A stretch of DNA of 16,175 bases from Oscillospiraceae bacterium (GCA_028706415.1 JAQWBK010000031.1:1-16175); one strand, 5' to 3'; positions 1 through 7,468 are shown, numbered from the stretch's first letter. Program-made: numbers and translations. The notes: generated by a model from the sequence alone, not told the origin.

Positions 1-200
1 TGGCAGTAAGGGAGGGCCTGCCGTATGAACAGGCTGTGCGTGCAATAACCCTGACACCTGCCGAAATCTGCGGAATAGACGATCGGGTGGGCTCGATTAC
101 GCCGGGCAAGGATGCCGATTTGGTTGTGTTTGGGGATGATCCCCTGACCGTTACTGCAAAACCTTCTGTGGTATTTTGCGGCGGCAGGCGGGTATTTTAA
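1..200 (+). CDS. Amidohydrolase, C-terminal fragment (5' end outside window)
   Basis: This open frame enters from the left edge and stops with TAA at 198-200, giving about 65 residues in the frame starting at base 3. It contains LTPAEICGIDDRVGSI, then TPGKDADLVVF and a closing CGGRRVF. The order T-P-A-E-x-x-G, D-R-x-G-S-I, P-G-K-D-A-D-L-V is the standard C-terminal signature of metal-dependent amidohydrolases of the imidazolonepropionase-like superfamily, where the chain returns to the small beta-sandwich domain. The metal-binding core is outside the window, so the substrate cannot be told. The stop lies 19 bases before the fumarase start and no terminator intervenes, so the two are probably co-transcribed. 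Family assignment is fairly safe; specific function is open. Confidence 0.85.
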   Translation, partial: AVREGLPYEQAVRAITLTPAEICGIDDRVGSITPGKDADLVVFGDDPLTVTAKPSVVFCGGRRVF

Positions 201-219
201 TTACAAGGAATGAACATTA

Positions 220-1062
220 ATGAGAACAATTAATGTATCTGTGATTGAAAAAACGATAAGAAATCTTTGCATCCAAGCCAATCGGCAGCTGCCCGGGGAT
301 GTTAAGGAAGCGGTTTGTGATGCATCCCAAAAGGAAACGTCCCCCCTCGGAAGGGAAATAATGAGTTCTCTGTGTGAGAACATATCTGCTGCCCAAAAAC
401 TTAATCTGCCTGTTTGTCAGGATACCGGAATGGCGGTGGTGTTTGCCGAAGTCGGGCAGGAGGTTCATATTCAAGGCGGGCTGCTGAGTGATGCCGTCAA
501 CCGTGGGGTGTCCCGCGGATATCTTGAGGGGTTACTGCGCTGTTCGGTGGTATCGGACCCTCTCCGCCGGGTAAACACCAACGATAATACGCCTGCGGTT
601 TTGCATACCTCCCTGACAGCCGGAGATAAAATTAAGCTTACGGTTGCCCCAAAAGGCTTTGGAAGCGAAAATATGAGCAGGCTGATGATGTTTACCCCTG
701 CAGCTAATTATGAGGATATACTGGCTTTCATTCGGGATACCGCCAAGGCTGCGGGCAGTAATGCATGTCCGCCCATGGTTTTGGGGGTGGGCATAGGAGG
801 GGATTTTGAAATGTGTGCCATTCTTGCAAAACGCGCCCTCTGCCGCCCGCTGAACCTCCATAATCAAGATCCGTATTATGCCCGGATGGAATGCGCTGCG
901 CTGGAGGCGATCAATGCGCTTGATATCGGGCCTCAGGGCTTCGGGGGGCATTTTACCGCGCTTGGGGTAGCAATCGAAACATATCCTACCCATATCGCAG
1001 GGTTGCCGGTGGCGGTAAATGTAGGGTGTCATGTCACCCGTCATGCAAGCCATGAAATATAA
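220..1062 (+). CDS. Class I fumarate hydratase, alpha subunit
   Basis: The protein has 280 residues, the usual length for the stand-alone alpha subunit of two-subunit, oxygen-sensitive class I fumarases and L(+)-tartrate dehydratases (TtdA/FumA N-terminal half). The family interconverts fumarate and malate, or dehydrates tartrate, using a [4Fe-4S] cluster in the cytoplasm. Candidate cluster cysteines are visible at Cys66 (PVCQDTG), Cys183 (NACPPMVLGVGIGG) and Cys270 (NVGCHVTRH). The family stretches NTNDNTPA (119-126) and PKGFGSENMSRL (144-155) are also present. The start at 220 is preceded by AAGGA at 205-209. The beta subunit, normally the next gene, is absent: a repeat element starts 7 bases after the stop and hpf follows. 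Fumarase versus tartrate dehydratase cannot be settled from sequence alone; fumarase is the commoner role in Clostridia. Confidence 0.93.
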   Translation: MRTINVSVIEKTIRNLCIQANRQLPGDVKEAVCDASQKETSPLGREIMSSLCENISAAQKLNLPVCQDTGMAVVFAEVGQEVHIQGGLLSDAVNRGVSRGYLEGLLRCSVVSDPLRRVNTNDNTPAVLHTSLTAGDKIKLTVAPKGFGSENMSRLMMFTPAANYEDILAFIRDTAKAAGSNACPPMVLGVGIGGDFEMCAILAKRALCRPLNLHNQDPYYARMECAALEAINALDIGPQGFGGHFTALGVAIETYPTHIAGLPVAVNVGCHVTRHASHEI

Positions 1063-1069
1063 CATATAA

Positions 1070-1228
1070 AGGTCACCTCTAAAAACCCCTTCCGGCGTCT
1101 TCCGGCACAATTTCCGCCGGACTGCGTCAAACCTCCTCGTAATGCGGAAAGCATTGCTTTGTCGGCTTTCCTTGCCAGACAAAAATTCTGCTCGTGATCC
1201 GTTCAAAACAGGTTTTTAGAGGTGACCT
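1070..1228. repeat. Repeat family A, copy 1: MITE-like element with perfect 18-bp terminal inverted repeats
   Basis: The element is about 159 bp. Its left end AGGTCACCTCTAAAAACC (1070-1087) is the exact reverse complement of its right end at 1211-1228. It has no coding capacity of its own. The interior contains TTTCCGCCGGACTG, a GCGGAAAGCATTGC block and GACAAAAATTC, all recognisable in the copy at 1912-2059. It begins 7 bases after the fumarase stop codon. Size, perfect ends and lack of a gene fit a miniature inverted-repeat transposable element or a dispersed structured repeat; no clear target-site duplication is visible beyond AT-rich flanks. Confidence 0.85.
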
Positions 1229-1281
1229 AAATAAACAGTTTATTAATATATAAAATTTCCCTTTTTTTTTACTGCAGATTT

Positions 1282-1290
1282 TGTTATAAT
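1282..1290 (+). promoter_or_regulatory. Extended -10 promoter of hpf
   Basis: TGT followed by TATAAT (1285-1290) is an extended -10 element. The -35 position falls in a run of T (1262-1270) and has no good hexamer, which is usual when TGn is present. Predicted transcription start is near 1297, leaving a leader of about 70 bases before hpf. Confidence 0.6.
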
Positions 1291-1294
1291 TAGA

Positions 1295-1345
1295 TTACCG
1301 AAAGCTGATGTATAAAAAATGCTTAACAAAAATCTGTTTCGGTAA
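1295..1345 (+). promoter_or_regulatory. Inverted repeat in the hpf leader
   Basis: TTACCGAAA (1295-1303) is exactly complementary to TTTCGGTAA (1337-1345) across a 33-base AT-rich spacer. It would begin at the predicted 5' end of the hpf transcript and close a large loop upstream of the ribosome binding site at 1357-1362. It could be a 5' stabilising stem or a DNA-binding site; nothing decides between these. Confidence 0.4.
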
Positions 1346-1368
1346 ATTGTCTCCGCAAGGAGAAAAGA

Positions 1369-1911
1369 ATGGGAGATGAAAGCATGAAGATTACCATTAC
1401 AGGCAGGAAAGTTCCCATTGGTGAATTATTTACTCAAAGAACCGAAAAGAAGATGTCAAAGCTTGACAAATTTTTCGATTCTGATGCACAAGCCGAGGTG
1501 ACCGTTTCACAAGAGCGCAATATGCAGCGGGTGGAGATAACCATTCGGCATAATGGGATGCTCTTCCGAGCAGAGGATGCAGCTCGCGAGGCAAACGATG
1601 TGGTGGACAAGTTGGTAGATATTCTTTTCCGCCAGATACGGCGCAATAAAACGCGACTGGAAAAAAGGCTTCGTGATGATGCCTTTCTGGATAATGGCGT
1701 GGGGATGGACGCAGAGGCAGAGGAAACCGAATTTAATATTGTACGCTCGAAAAAGTTTAATGTTAAACCCATGGATGTTGAAGAAGCCGTTTTGCAGATG
1801 AATTTACTGGGTCATCAGTTTTATATGTTCAGGAACATGCATACCGATGAGATCAATGTTGTCTACTGCAGGAGGGACGGAAATTACGGCTTGCTGGAAC
1901 CGAATTTATAA
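1369..1911 (+). CDS. hpf: Ribosome hibernation promoting factor, long form
   Basis: At 180 residues this matches long HPF (YvyD/RaiA-related) of Gram-positive bacteria, which dimerises 70S ribosomes into inactive 100S particles in stationary phase or stress. The N-terminal HPF/YfiA domain (about 6-105) begins MKITITGRKVPIGE and shows the basic helices that bind the 16S decoding centre. An acidic linker (about 106-121) joins the C-terminal dimerisation domain (about 122-180), visible as the run from IVRSKKFNVKPM to LGHQFYMFRN and then INVVYCRRDGNYGLLEP. AAGGAG at 1357-1362 lies 6 bases before ATG 1369. A second in-frame ATG at 1384 gives the canonical N-terminus MKITITG and has GGAGA at 1372-1376 in front, so it may be the real start. 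The gene has its own promoter and a terminator beyond a repeat copy. Confidence 0.95.
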   Translation: MGDESMKITITGRKVPIGELFTQRTEKKMSKLDKFFDSDAQAEVTVSQERNMQRVEITIRHNGMLFRAEDAAREANDVVDKLVDILFRQIRRNKTRLEKRLRDDAFLDNGVGMDAEAEETEFNIVRSKKFNVKPMDVEEAVLQMNLLGHQFYMFRNMHTDEINVVYCRRDGNYGLLEPNL

Positions 1912-2059
1912 AGACCACTTCTAAAAACCTCTTCCGACATAATTTCCGCCGGACGGTGTCAAACCTCCCGGTAAGGCTGAAAGCCTTGCTTGATCGGCTT
2001 TCTTTGCCCGACAAAAATTCAGTTCGGGATTCGTTCAAAACGGATTTTTAAAGTAATAA
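1912..2059. repeat. Repeat family A, copy 2 (diverged)
   Basis: This is a decayed relative of the element at 1070-1228 in the same orientation. Shared blocks in the same order include CACTTCTAAAAACC near the left end, AATTTCCGCCGGAC, GTCAAACCTCC, TCGGCTTTC, GACAAAAATTC, and GTTCAAAAC before the right end. The terminal repeats have drifted: the right end reads GGATTTTTAAAGTAAT against GGTTTTTAGAGGTGAC in copy 1. It starts immediately after the hpf stop codon, so two of two copies here sit at gene 3' ends. Confidence 0.8.
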
Positions 2060-2074
2060 TACTGTTCTCAAGTA
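2057..2074 (+). repeat. Orphan end of repeat family B
   Basis: TAATACTGTTCTCAAGTA here is an exact 18-base match to the left end of the B element at 7563-7580, but no B interior or right end follows; the hpf terminator comes next. It abuts the right end of A copy 2. It is best read as a leftover of a decayed or deleted B element. Confidence 0.6.
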
Positions 2075-2091
2075 TAAGATAATATTTAAGG

Positions 2092-2124
2092 AAAGAGCCG
2101 CCGTGTCCCACAGCGGCTCTTTTC
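2092..2124 (+). terminator. Rho-independent terminator after hpf
   Basis: A 10-bp stem, AAAGAGCCGC (2092-2101) with GCGGCTCTTT (2113-2122), closes an 11-base loop and runs into a short T tract. It lies 180 bases after the hpf stop, beyond A copy 2, and directly abuts the next gene's longest possible start. Confidence 0.75.
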
Positions 2125-3207
2125 TTGAAAGATATTGGATGTGGTTGGGTGAGAGTGTTTGCCGGATGGCATGCCGCGGTGGTTATATTTATTTTACTGC
2201 TGACCGGCTGCCATCCTAGTGAAAAAGAAGAGTCGCGATATGGGATTGAAATAAACAGATTAAATCCACTGGTAATGACGGCGGTTGATTTGTCAACCGG
2301 ACAAAAGGTGTTCAGCCGTGACCCGTCGATTATCAGTTCGGTTACTGTTTTGTTTGAAAAGATGAAATGTACGCCATCCTCTGAAAAAACAGAGTATAAA
2401 GGTATTTCATTCACAGTATCAACCATGTTTGGTGACTTTGCATTTGGTGAATGCCGGGGGAATCGTCTCAGGCATGACGGAGAAGAATATATACTTGAAA
2501 GAGATTATTCAAAGGATATCCAGCTTTTATATGACAGGCTGGCTTCCGAAACTCGGCACACCACCGAGGTATCACGAGAGGAAATATTAAGTGTCCATCC
2601 CGATATGACTTATGGGGAGCTTATAACAAGGTTCGGACAGACCCTTGAAACGGCGGTGGTGGGGGAGGAAAAGGCTTGGCTGTATAAATATCACAGCCGC
2701 CCATTCTATATCAGATATAAAAAGGAAGAAGATCCGGTTGGCATAACGGGAGATCAATTGTTGCAACAGATTTGGATAAACTATAACCTTGATAAGTCAT
2801 TGACAACCCCTAAGTCTCTTGGGGGTGGGCGTTTATCCGTTTATAAGCAGGCGTTTGATGAAATTATGGATCAAAGCCATGCAATCGAGGCCTCACCTCC
2901 CACACAGCTGGTTATTGACACCGATAGGCTGGTATATCTCACCCCTCAAGAACAGCGCGATTTGGTGGCATATTTAAAGGAAAAATACTTGGTTAGTGTT
3001 AAGGACAACAATCTTGCTCTGATGAATGTCGAGGAAGAGGGTTTTAGTCCCGAGGATACGGGAATGCTTATATTATGGATAAAACAATATAGCTATATAG
3101 GTCGGGAGCGAATCAATTTTACTGTTGCGGGAAGCCTAAACGATAATTCGGTTATCCTGCAAAACATGGAGTTTGTACTGGAAAACCACCAATGGGTAGA
3201 GAATTGA
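2125..3207 (+). CDS. Predicted lipoprotein of unknown function
   Basis: I do not recognise a named family. The 360-residue reading has a hydrophobic segment (about 18-28) followed by a lipobox ending L-T-G-C at Cys29, then a polar mature chain, so a membrane-anchored, outward-facing lipoprotein is likely. Residues about 155-195 (MTYGELITRFGQTLETAVVG, then an aromatic-rich AWLYKYHSRPFYIRY) resemble the short BamE/SmpA-like motif of a G-M-T-Y opening, L-G-x-P-like turn and W-x-Y strand; this is only suggestive. The start is uncertain. TTG 2125 directly follows a terminator stem and has no ribosome binding site. GTG 2149 would give a cleaner 21-residue signal peptide beginning MRVFAGWH, and GTG 2155 is also possible. 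The RNA methyltransferase gene follows after 60 bases. Confidence 0.75.
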   Translation: MKDIGCGWVRVFAGWHAAVVIFILLLTGCHPSEKEESRYGIEINRLNPLVMTAVDLSTGQKVFSRDPSIISSVTVLFEKMKCTPSSEKTEYKGISFTVSTMFGDFAFGECRGNRLRHDGEEYILERDYSKDIQLLYDRLASETRHTTEVSREEILSVHPDMTYGELITRFGQTLETAVVGEEKAWLYKYHSRPFYIRYKKEEDPVGITGDQLLQQIWINYNLDKSLTTPKSLGGGRLSVYKQAFDEIMDQSHAIEASPPTQLVIDTDRLVYLTPQEQRDLVAYLKEKYLVSVKDNNLALMNVEEEGFSPEDTGMLILWIKQYSYIGRERINFTVAGSLNDNSVILQNMEFVLENHQWVEN

Positions 3208-3267
3208 CGGCATTATCAGCCGAGTAGGGTTGAATTTTCGCCCCCAAAGAAAGGGATAATCATAGGA

Positions 3268-4386
3268 ATGGAAACATTACAGCTATGTGCACCATGTCTG
3301 TTCGGAATAGAGGGAATATTAGGGGATGAGCTGCGGCGGATGGATGCCCAGCAGGTCAACTCCCAAAACGGACGGGTGTTTTTCAGTGGCGGGGCGGATA
3401 TTATTGCGCGGGCGAACATTGGCTCGAGATATGCCGAACGCATACAGATTGTTATAGGGCGGTTTACCGCCCTATCTTTTGAGGATTTATTTCAGAATGT
3501 TCATGGCCTGCCGTGGGAACGGTTTATAGGGAAAACCGACCGCTTCCCGGTAAAGGGATGGTCACTTGAATCAAAGCTGCACAGCATTCCGGATTGTCAG
3601 TCTATTATTAAAAAGGCTGTAGCCGAGCGGCTTAAAAAGAGTTATAATCTATCCTGGTTTGAGGAGACAGGCTCGCTCTATCAAATTCAGTTTACCATAC
3701 TCAAGGATGAGGTTACAATTTTAATTGATACCAGCGGAGCCGGTTTGCATAAACGCGGTTACCGCGCCATTGCGGGAGGCGCCCCAATCAAAGAGACGCT
3801 GGCGGCTGCTATAGCCGATTTGGCAAGGGTAAGGAAGGCAAAACGCGTACTTGACCCTTGTTGCGGCTCGGGAACACTTCTTATTGAATCGGCGCTTTCC
3901 GCCTTACGGATTGCGCCGGGGATAAGACGCAAGTTCATCTCGTCATCATGGAATCAGGTTCCCACCGAGGTTTGGCGGCAGGAGAGGGAACGAGCGCGGG
4001 AGCTGGAGCTGCAGGATACAAACTTTAGCGCATGGGGAGGGGACATAGACCCTCAAGCCATCTCGCTGACCATGGATAATGCAAAAAAAGCAGGCGTGGG
4101 CAATCGAATAACGGCCGCCTTGGCAAATCTGTCGGAATTTGAACCAAATTCCGATGGTGGGGTTGTCCTGTGCAATCCTCCCTACGGTGAACGCCTGATG
4201 GATGTACCCGCCGCAGAGGGGCTGATAAGGGAAATGGGAAGGGTGTTTATCCCTAAGCCTTATTGGAGCTATTATATTATTAGTTCGCATGATAATTTTG
4301 AAGAGCTGTTCGGGCGGCAGGCTGACAAACGCCGCAAGCTGTATAACGGTATGCTGAGATGTCAGCTTTATATGTATTACCGCTGA
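3268..4386 (+). CDS. THUMP-domain class I SAM-dependent RNA methyltransferase (RlmL/YpsC type)
   Basis: The protein is 372 residues, typical of the single-module Gram-positive relatives of RlmL, predicted 23S rRNA guanine-N2 methyltransferases. The N-terminal part (about 1-65) is the ferredoxin-like segment: CAPCLFGIEGILGDEL, then GRVFFSG and ANIGSRYAERI. A THUMP domain covers about 70-155. The catalytic Rossmann domain begins near 165 with GYR and APIKETLAAAI, carries the SAM-binding motif LDPCCGSGTLLIE (195-207), an acidic ribose-binding GGDIDP (257-262), and the catalytic N-P-P-Y at 303-306 within LCNPPYGERL. N-P-P-Y marks N-methylation at exocyclic amines and is often mislabelled as N6-adenine DNA methylase; the THUMP domain argues for RNA. 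Start ATG 3268 has AAGGGATAA at 3251-3257. The substrate base is inferred from the family only. Confidence 0.9.
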   Translation: METLQLCAPCLFGIEGILGDELRRMDAQQVNSQNGRVFFSGGADIIARANIGSRYAERIQIVIGRFTALSFEDLFQNVHGLPWERFIGKTDRFPVKGWSLESKLHSIPDCQSIIKKAVAERLKKSYNLSWFEETGSLYQIQFTILKDEVTILIDTSGAGLHKRGYRAIAGGAPIKETLAAAIADLARVRKAKRVLDPCCGSGTLLIESALSALRIAPGIRRKFISSSWNQVPTEVWRQERERARELELQDTNFSAWGGDIDPQAISLTMDNAKKAGVGNRITAALANLSEFEPNSDGGVVLCNPPYGERLMDVPAAEGLIREMGRVFIPKPYWSYYIISSHDNFEELFGRQADKRRKLYNGMLRCQLYMYYR

Positions 4387-4430
4387 AAATATCAGGAGCC
4401 GGTTAGTATAAGGTAAGGTAGGGAGCTTTA

Positions 4431-5333
4431 ATGAAACATGTTTTTATTATCAATCCTGCGGCGGGCAAGAAAAAGCGGGCGTTGGATTTGATTCCGGAGA
4501 TTAGGGGCTATTTTGCAAACAATGACGGTGAATATTTGATTGAGGTTACAAATGCCCCCATGGATGCCGACCGCCTTGCCAGGCTGCACGCCCAAAAGGG
4601 TGAGCCTGTTCGGCTTTACGCATGCGGCGGGGATGGTACGCTTATGGAGACTTTAAATGGGGCTTTTGAATATGAGAATGCAGAAATTGCTTGTATTCCA
4701 TGCGGCTCGGCTAATGATTATTTAAAGAATTTCGATTCCTCATTTCCTTTTAAATCGGTGGGGGCTCAAGTTAGAGGTAAGGCGCAACAGGTGGATACAA
4801 TAGACTGCAACGGTATAATTTCATTTAATATATGCTGTATGGGCATGGATGCCGATGTAGCCGACAAAATGAAATATTTTAAGCATTTCCCCCTGGTTTC
4901 GGGGCCGCTGGCATATAATCTGGCGGTTGTATATATGTTCTTTCAGCCTGTCGGAAGGCAGCTTCATGTCAGTATAGAAACAGAAAATGGTATGGTCCAG
5001 CAGGAGGGCAATTACCTGTTTTCTCTGGCAGCAAGCGGACAGTATTACGGCGGAGGTTATCATGGCGCACCTCAGGCCGTTATCAACGACGGCTTGCTGG
5101 ATTTTTTATTTGTCGAAACCATCAGCCGTCTGAAGGTACCCAACTTTTTAAAGCGCTACAAAGCAGGGAAGCATCTTGATATGCCCATAGTACATAGCTG
5201 CCGAGGCACCAAAATGGTGGTTAGTTCATCCAAACCGGTTACCGTTTGTGTCGACGGGGAATGCTTTTCCGAAAAGGAGATAACATTCAAGGTACGGCAA
5301 AATTCGGCGCGATTTGTTATTCCTGAAAAATAG
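4431..5333 (+). CDS. Diacylglycerol/lipid kinase of the YegS/DgkB family
   Basis: The 300-residue length suits this soluble, membrane-associated kinase family, which phosphorylates diacylglycerol or related lipids with ATP, often to return diacylglycerol to phospholipid synthesis. The N-terminal nucleotide-binding domain begins HVFIINPAAGKKK (3-15) and carries the signature CGGDGTLME (65-73) and the G-T-A-N-D-like CGSANDYLK (91-99). The C-terminal beta domain shows GQYYGGGYHGAPQAVINDGLLD (203-224), the metal-site region of the family, and CVDGE (273-277). It has Cys-Gly-Ser where most members read Gly-Thr, a mild variation. The start ATG 4431 follows the methyltransferase stop by 44 bases, with GGTAAGGTAGGGAG upstream as a ribosome binding site. 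The two genes probably share a transcript. The lipid substrate cannot be told. Confidence 0.9.
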   Translation: MKHVFIINPAAGKKKRALDLIPEIRGYFANNDGEYLIEVTNAPMDADRLARLHAQKGEPVRLYACGGDGTLMETLNGAFEYENAEIACIPCGSANDYLKNFDSSFPFKSVGAQVRGKAQQVDTIDCNGIISFNICCMGMDADVADKMKYFKHFPLVSGPLAYNLAVVYMFFQPVGRQLHVSIETENGMVQQEGNYLFSLAASGQYYGGGYHGAPQAVINDGLLDFLFVETISRLKVPNFLKRYKAGKHLDMPIVHSCRGTKMVVSSSKPVTVCVDGECFSEKEITFKVRQNSARFVIPEK

Positions 5334-5407
5334 CCACCCCATTTTGGTGTCAATCGTTGCTCATAAACTAAAATATGTTAAAAAATTATGAAATTTATGT
5401 CTAGCCC

Positions 5408-5435
5408 TTGATTTTTCCAATAATCAGGTTAAAAT
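5408..5435 (+). promoter_or_regulatory. groESL sigma-A promoter
   Basis: TTGATT (5408-5413) and TAAAAT (5430-5435) are separated by 16 bases. The predicted transcription start, near 5442, puts the CIRCE operator at the very start of the transcript, as in other HrcA-controlled chaperone operons. Confidence 0.75.
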
Positions 5436-5445
5436 AAGTAATAGA

Positions 5446-5472
5446 TTAGCACTCGAAGCGACAGAGTGCTAA
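5446..5472 (+). promoter_or_regulatory. CIRCE operator (HrcA binding site)
   Basis: TTAGCACTC (5446-5454), 9 bases, then GAGTGCTAA (5464-5472): both arms match the CIRCE consensus perfectly. HrcA binds this element and represses chaperone genes until heat or misfolded protein draws GroEL away. It lies between the promoter and the groES ribosome binding site. Confidence 0.98.
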
Positions 5473-5504
5473 AATTAACAATAATTCATCAGGGAGGAAT
5501 AAAT

Positions 5505-5792
5505 ATGTCAATCAAACCACTTGCGGACAGGGTAGTTATTAAGTTGGTTGAAGCCGACGAGACCACCAAGAGCGGCATCATACTTGCCGGTTCGGCTAAA
5601 GAGAAGCCACAGGTTGCCGAGGTCATTGCGGTAGGACCGGGGGGCAATGTCGAGGGTAAGGACATCGTCATGTATGTCAAGGTAGGGGACAAGGTGCTTA
5701 CAAGCAAATATTCTGGCACCGAGATCAAGCTGGACGGGCAGGAATATACCATAGTCCGCCAGAACGATATTCTGGCCATCGTTGAAGGCTAA
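5505..5792 (+). CDS. groES: Co-chaperonin GroES
   Basis: This 95-residue protein is the seven-membered lid that caps GroEL and closes the folding chamber in the cytoplasm. It starts MSIKPLADRVVIK, has the mobile loop that binds GroEL (about 17-36, including ETTKSGIILAGSAKEKP), then VIAVGPGG and the beta-barrel end. The open frame extends upstream to 5466, but those residues overlap the CIRCE arm and do not resemble GroES. ATG 5505 is set by AGGGAGGAA at 5491-5499 and by homology to the GroES N-terminus. It is the first gene of the CIRCE-controlled operon; groEL follows after 47 bases. Confidence 0.98.
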   Translation: MSIKPLADRVVIKLVEADETTKSGIILAGSAKEKPQVAEVIAVGPGGNVEGKDIVMYVKVGDKVLTSKYSGTEIKLDGQEYTIVRQNDILAIVEG

Positions 5793-5839
5793 TAATTATT
5801 TTACCGATTTATTAATTGGAATATAGGAGGAATACAGTT

Positions 5840-7468
5840 ATGTCTAAGCAGATTCTTTACGGCGAGGAAGCACGCAAGGCGCTTCAATCTGGCATCGACC
5901 GGCTTGCCAATACCGTTAATATTACATTAGGGCCGCGGGGCAGAAATGTTGTTCTTGACAAGAAATTCGGTGCCCCCCTTATCACCAACGACGGGGTTAC
6001 CATTGCAAAAGAAATCGAGTTGGATGATGTTTTTGAAAATATGGGTGCCCAGCTTGTAAAAGAAGTTTCCACCAAAACAAACGATGTTGCCGGTGACGGA
6101 ACAACCACAGCCACCCTGCTTGCACAGGCACTTATTCGTGAAGGCCTGAAAAATGTAACGGCAGGAGCCAACCCCATGGATTTAAAGCGGGGAATTGAAG
6201 CCGCTGTTGATTCGGTGGTTGCAAGTGTGGTAGCCAATTCGAAAAAGGTCAGCGGTTCCGAGGATATTGCTCGGGTTGCCACAATATCGGCAGAAGATGC
6301 CCTGATTGGCAAGCTGATTGCCGAGGCAATGGAAAAGGTAAGCGCGGATGGTGTTATTACTGTGGAGGAATCCAAAACCGCCGAAACCTATTCCGAGGTT
6401 GTCGAGGGTATGCAGTTTGACCGTGGTTATATCACACCTTATATGGTTACCGATACCGAGAAAATGGAAGCGGTTATCGATGATGCATATGTTCTTATTA
6501 CCGATCGCAAGATTTCAAATGTTCAGGATATTCTGCCTTTGCTTGAGCAGATACTACAAGCCGGCCGCAAGCTGGTTATAATCGCCGAGGATGTTGAGGG
6601 TGAGGCTTTGTCCACACTTATTGTCAACAAGCTTCGCGGAACATTTACCTGTGTTGCAGTCAAGGCCCCCGGCTTTGGTGATCGCCGCAAGGAAATGCTG
6701 CGTGATATTGCATCCCTTACAGGTGGTGAGGTTATCTCGGAAGAGCTCGGTCTGGAGCTTAAGGATACAACCATGGATATGCTGGGGCGTGCCCGTCAGG
6801 TTAAGATACAAAAGGAAAACACCATCATTGTTGACGGCGCAGGTAACTCGGATGATATCAAAGCTCGTATTCTGCAAATCCGCAGCCAGATTGAAAACAC
6901 CACCTCTGATTTTGACCGTGAAAAGCTTCAAGAGCGTCTTGCCAAGCTTTCGGGCGGCGTAGCCGTTATCAAGGTCGGGGCAGCCACCGAGATTGAAATG
7001 AAAGAGAAGAAGATGCGCATAGAGGACGCTCTTTCGGCAACCAAGGCTGCTGTTGAAGAGGGTATCGTGGCAGGCGGCGGTGTTGCCTTCATCAATGCTG
7101 CCAGCGGGCTAAACAAGCTTATTGACGAAAAAGACGGCGATGAGAAGACCGGCGTAAAGATTGTTCTTAAAGCAATTGAAGCGCCCATTCGTCAGATTGC
7201 TCTTAACGCAGCTCTTGAGGGCAGCGTAATAATCGATAAGATTCAGGCTGCCAACAAAATCGGTTATGGATTTGATTTTGCCAAGGAAGAGTATGTGGAT
7301 ATGTTGTCGGCAGGTATTGTTGACCCCACCAAGGTTACTCGTTTTGCTCTGCAGAATGCGGCATCGGTTGCGGCAATGGTACTGACCACCGAATGTTTGG
7401 TTGCAGACAAAAAAGAACCTGCTGCGCCTGCTATTCCCGCACCTGGCGGTATGGACGGCATGTATTAA
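5840..7468 (+). CDS. groEL: Chaperonin GroEL (Hsp60)
   Basis: The 542-residue protein is the standard length for GroEL, the ATP-driven double-ring chamber that refolds non-native proteins. The equatorial domain shows LGPRGRNVVLDKKFG (30-44), TNDGVTIAKEI (49-59) and the ATP-site V-A-G-D-G-T-T-T-A-T, with GDGTTT at 85-90. The apical domain lies in the middle, and the second equatorial part has VEEGIVAGGGVAF. The C-terminus ends PGGMDGMY, a short form of the usual Gly-Gly-Met tail. ATG 5840 follows ATAGGAGG at 5823-5830; the frame extends to 5816, but the canonical MSKQILYGEEAR decides the start. It is co-transcribed with groES and ends at a strong terminator. There is no sign of truncation. Confidence 0.99.
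   Translation: MSKQILYGEEARKALQSGIDRLANTVNITLGPRGRNVVLDKKFGAPLITNDGVTIAKEIELDDVFENMGAQLVKEVSTKTNDVAGDGTTTATLLAQALIREGLKNVTAGANPMDLKRGIEAAVDSVVASVVANSKKVSGSEDIARVATISAEDALIGKLIAEAMEKVSADGVITVEESKTAETYSEVVEGMQFDRGYITPYMVTDTEKMEAVIDDAYVLITDRKISNVQDILPLLEQILQAGRKLVIIAEDVEGEALSTLIVNKLRGTFTCVAVKAPGFGDRRKEMLRDIASLTGGEVISEELGLELKDTTMDMLGRARQVKIQKENTIIVDGAGNSDDIKARILQIRSQIENTTSDFDREKLQERLAKLSGGVAVIKVGAATEIEMKEKKMRIEDALSATKAAVEEGIVAGGGVAFINAASGLNKLIDEKDGDEKTGVKIVLKAIEAPIRQIALNAALEGSVIIDKIQAANKIGYGFDFAKEEYVDMLSAGIVDPTKVTRFALQNAASVAAMVLTTECLVADKKEPAAPAIPAPGGMDGMY

Noticed and set aside
532..1206. Long minus-strand open frame of 224 codons
   Set aside because: It lies antisense to fumarase and runs into repeat A1. 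Its N-terminal residues match the minus-strand frame at 1853-2038 only because both begin inside A copies.
1853..2038. Minus-strand 61-codon open frame
   Set aside because: It consists of repeat A2 plus antisense hpf sequence; the similarity to 532-1206 comes from the repeat and is not evidence of a conserved protein.
5334..5407. Possible terminator after the lipid kinase gene (CACC / GGTG near 5335-5350)
   Set aside because: The stem is only four to five base pairs and no T tract follows.
5884..7461. Several antisense and out-of-frame open frames within groEL
   Set aside because: The groEL frame is complete and conserved throughout; the others are shadows of its codon bias.
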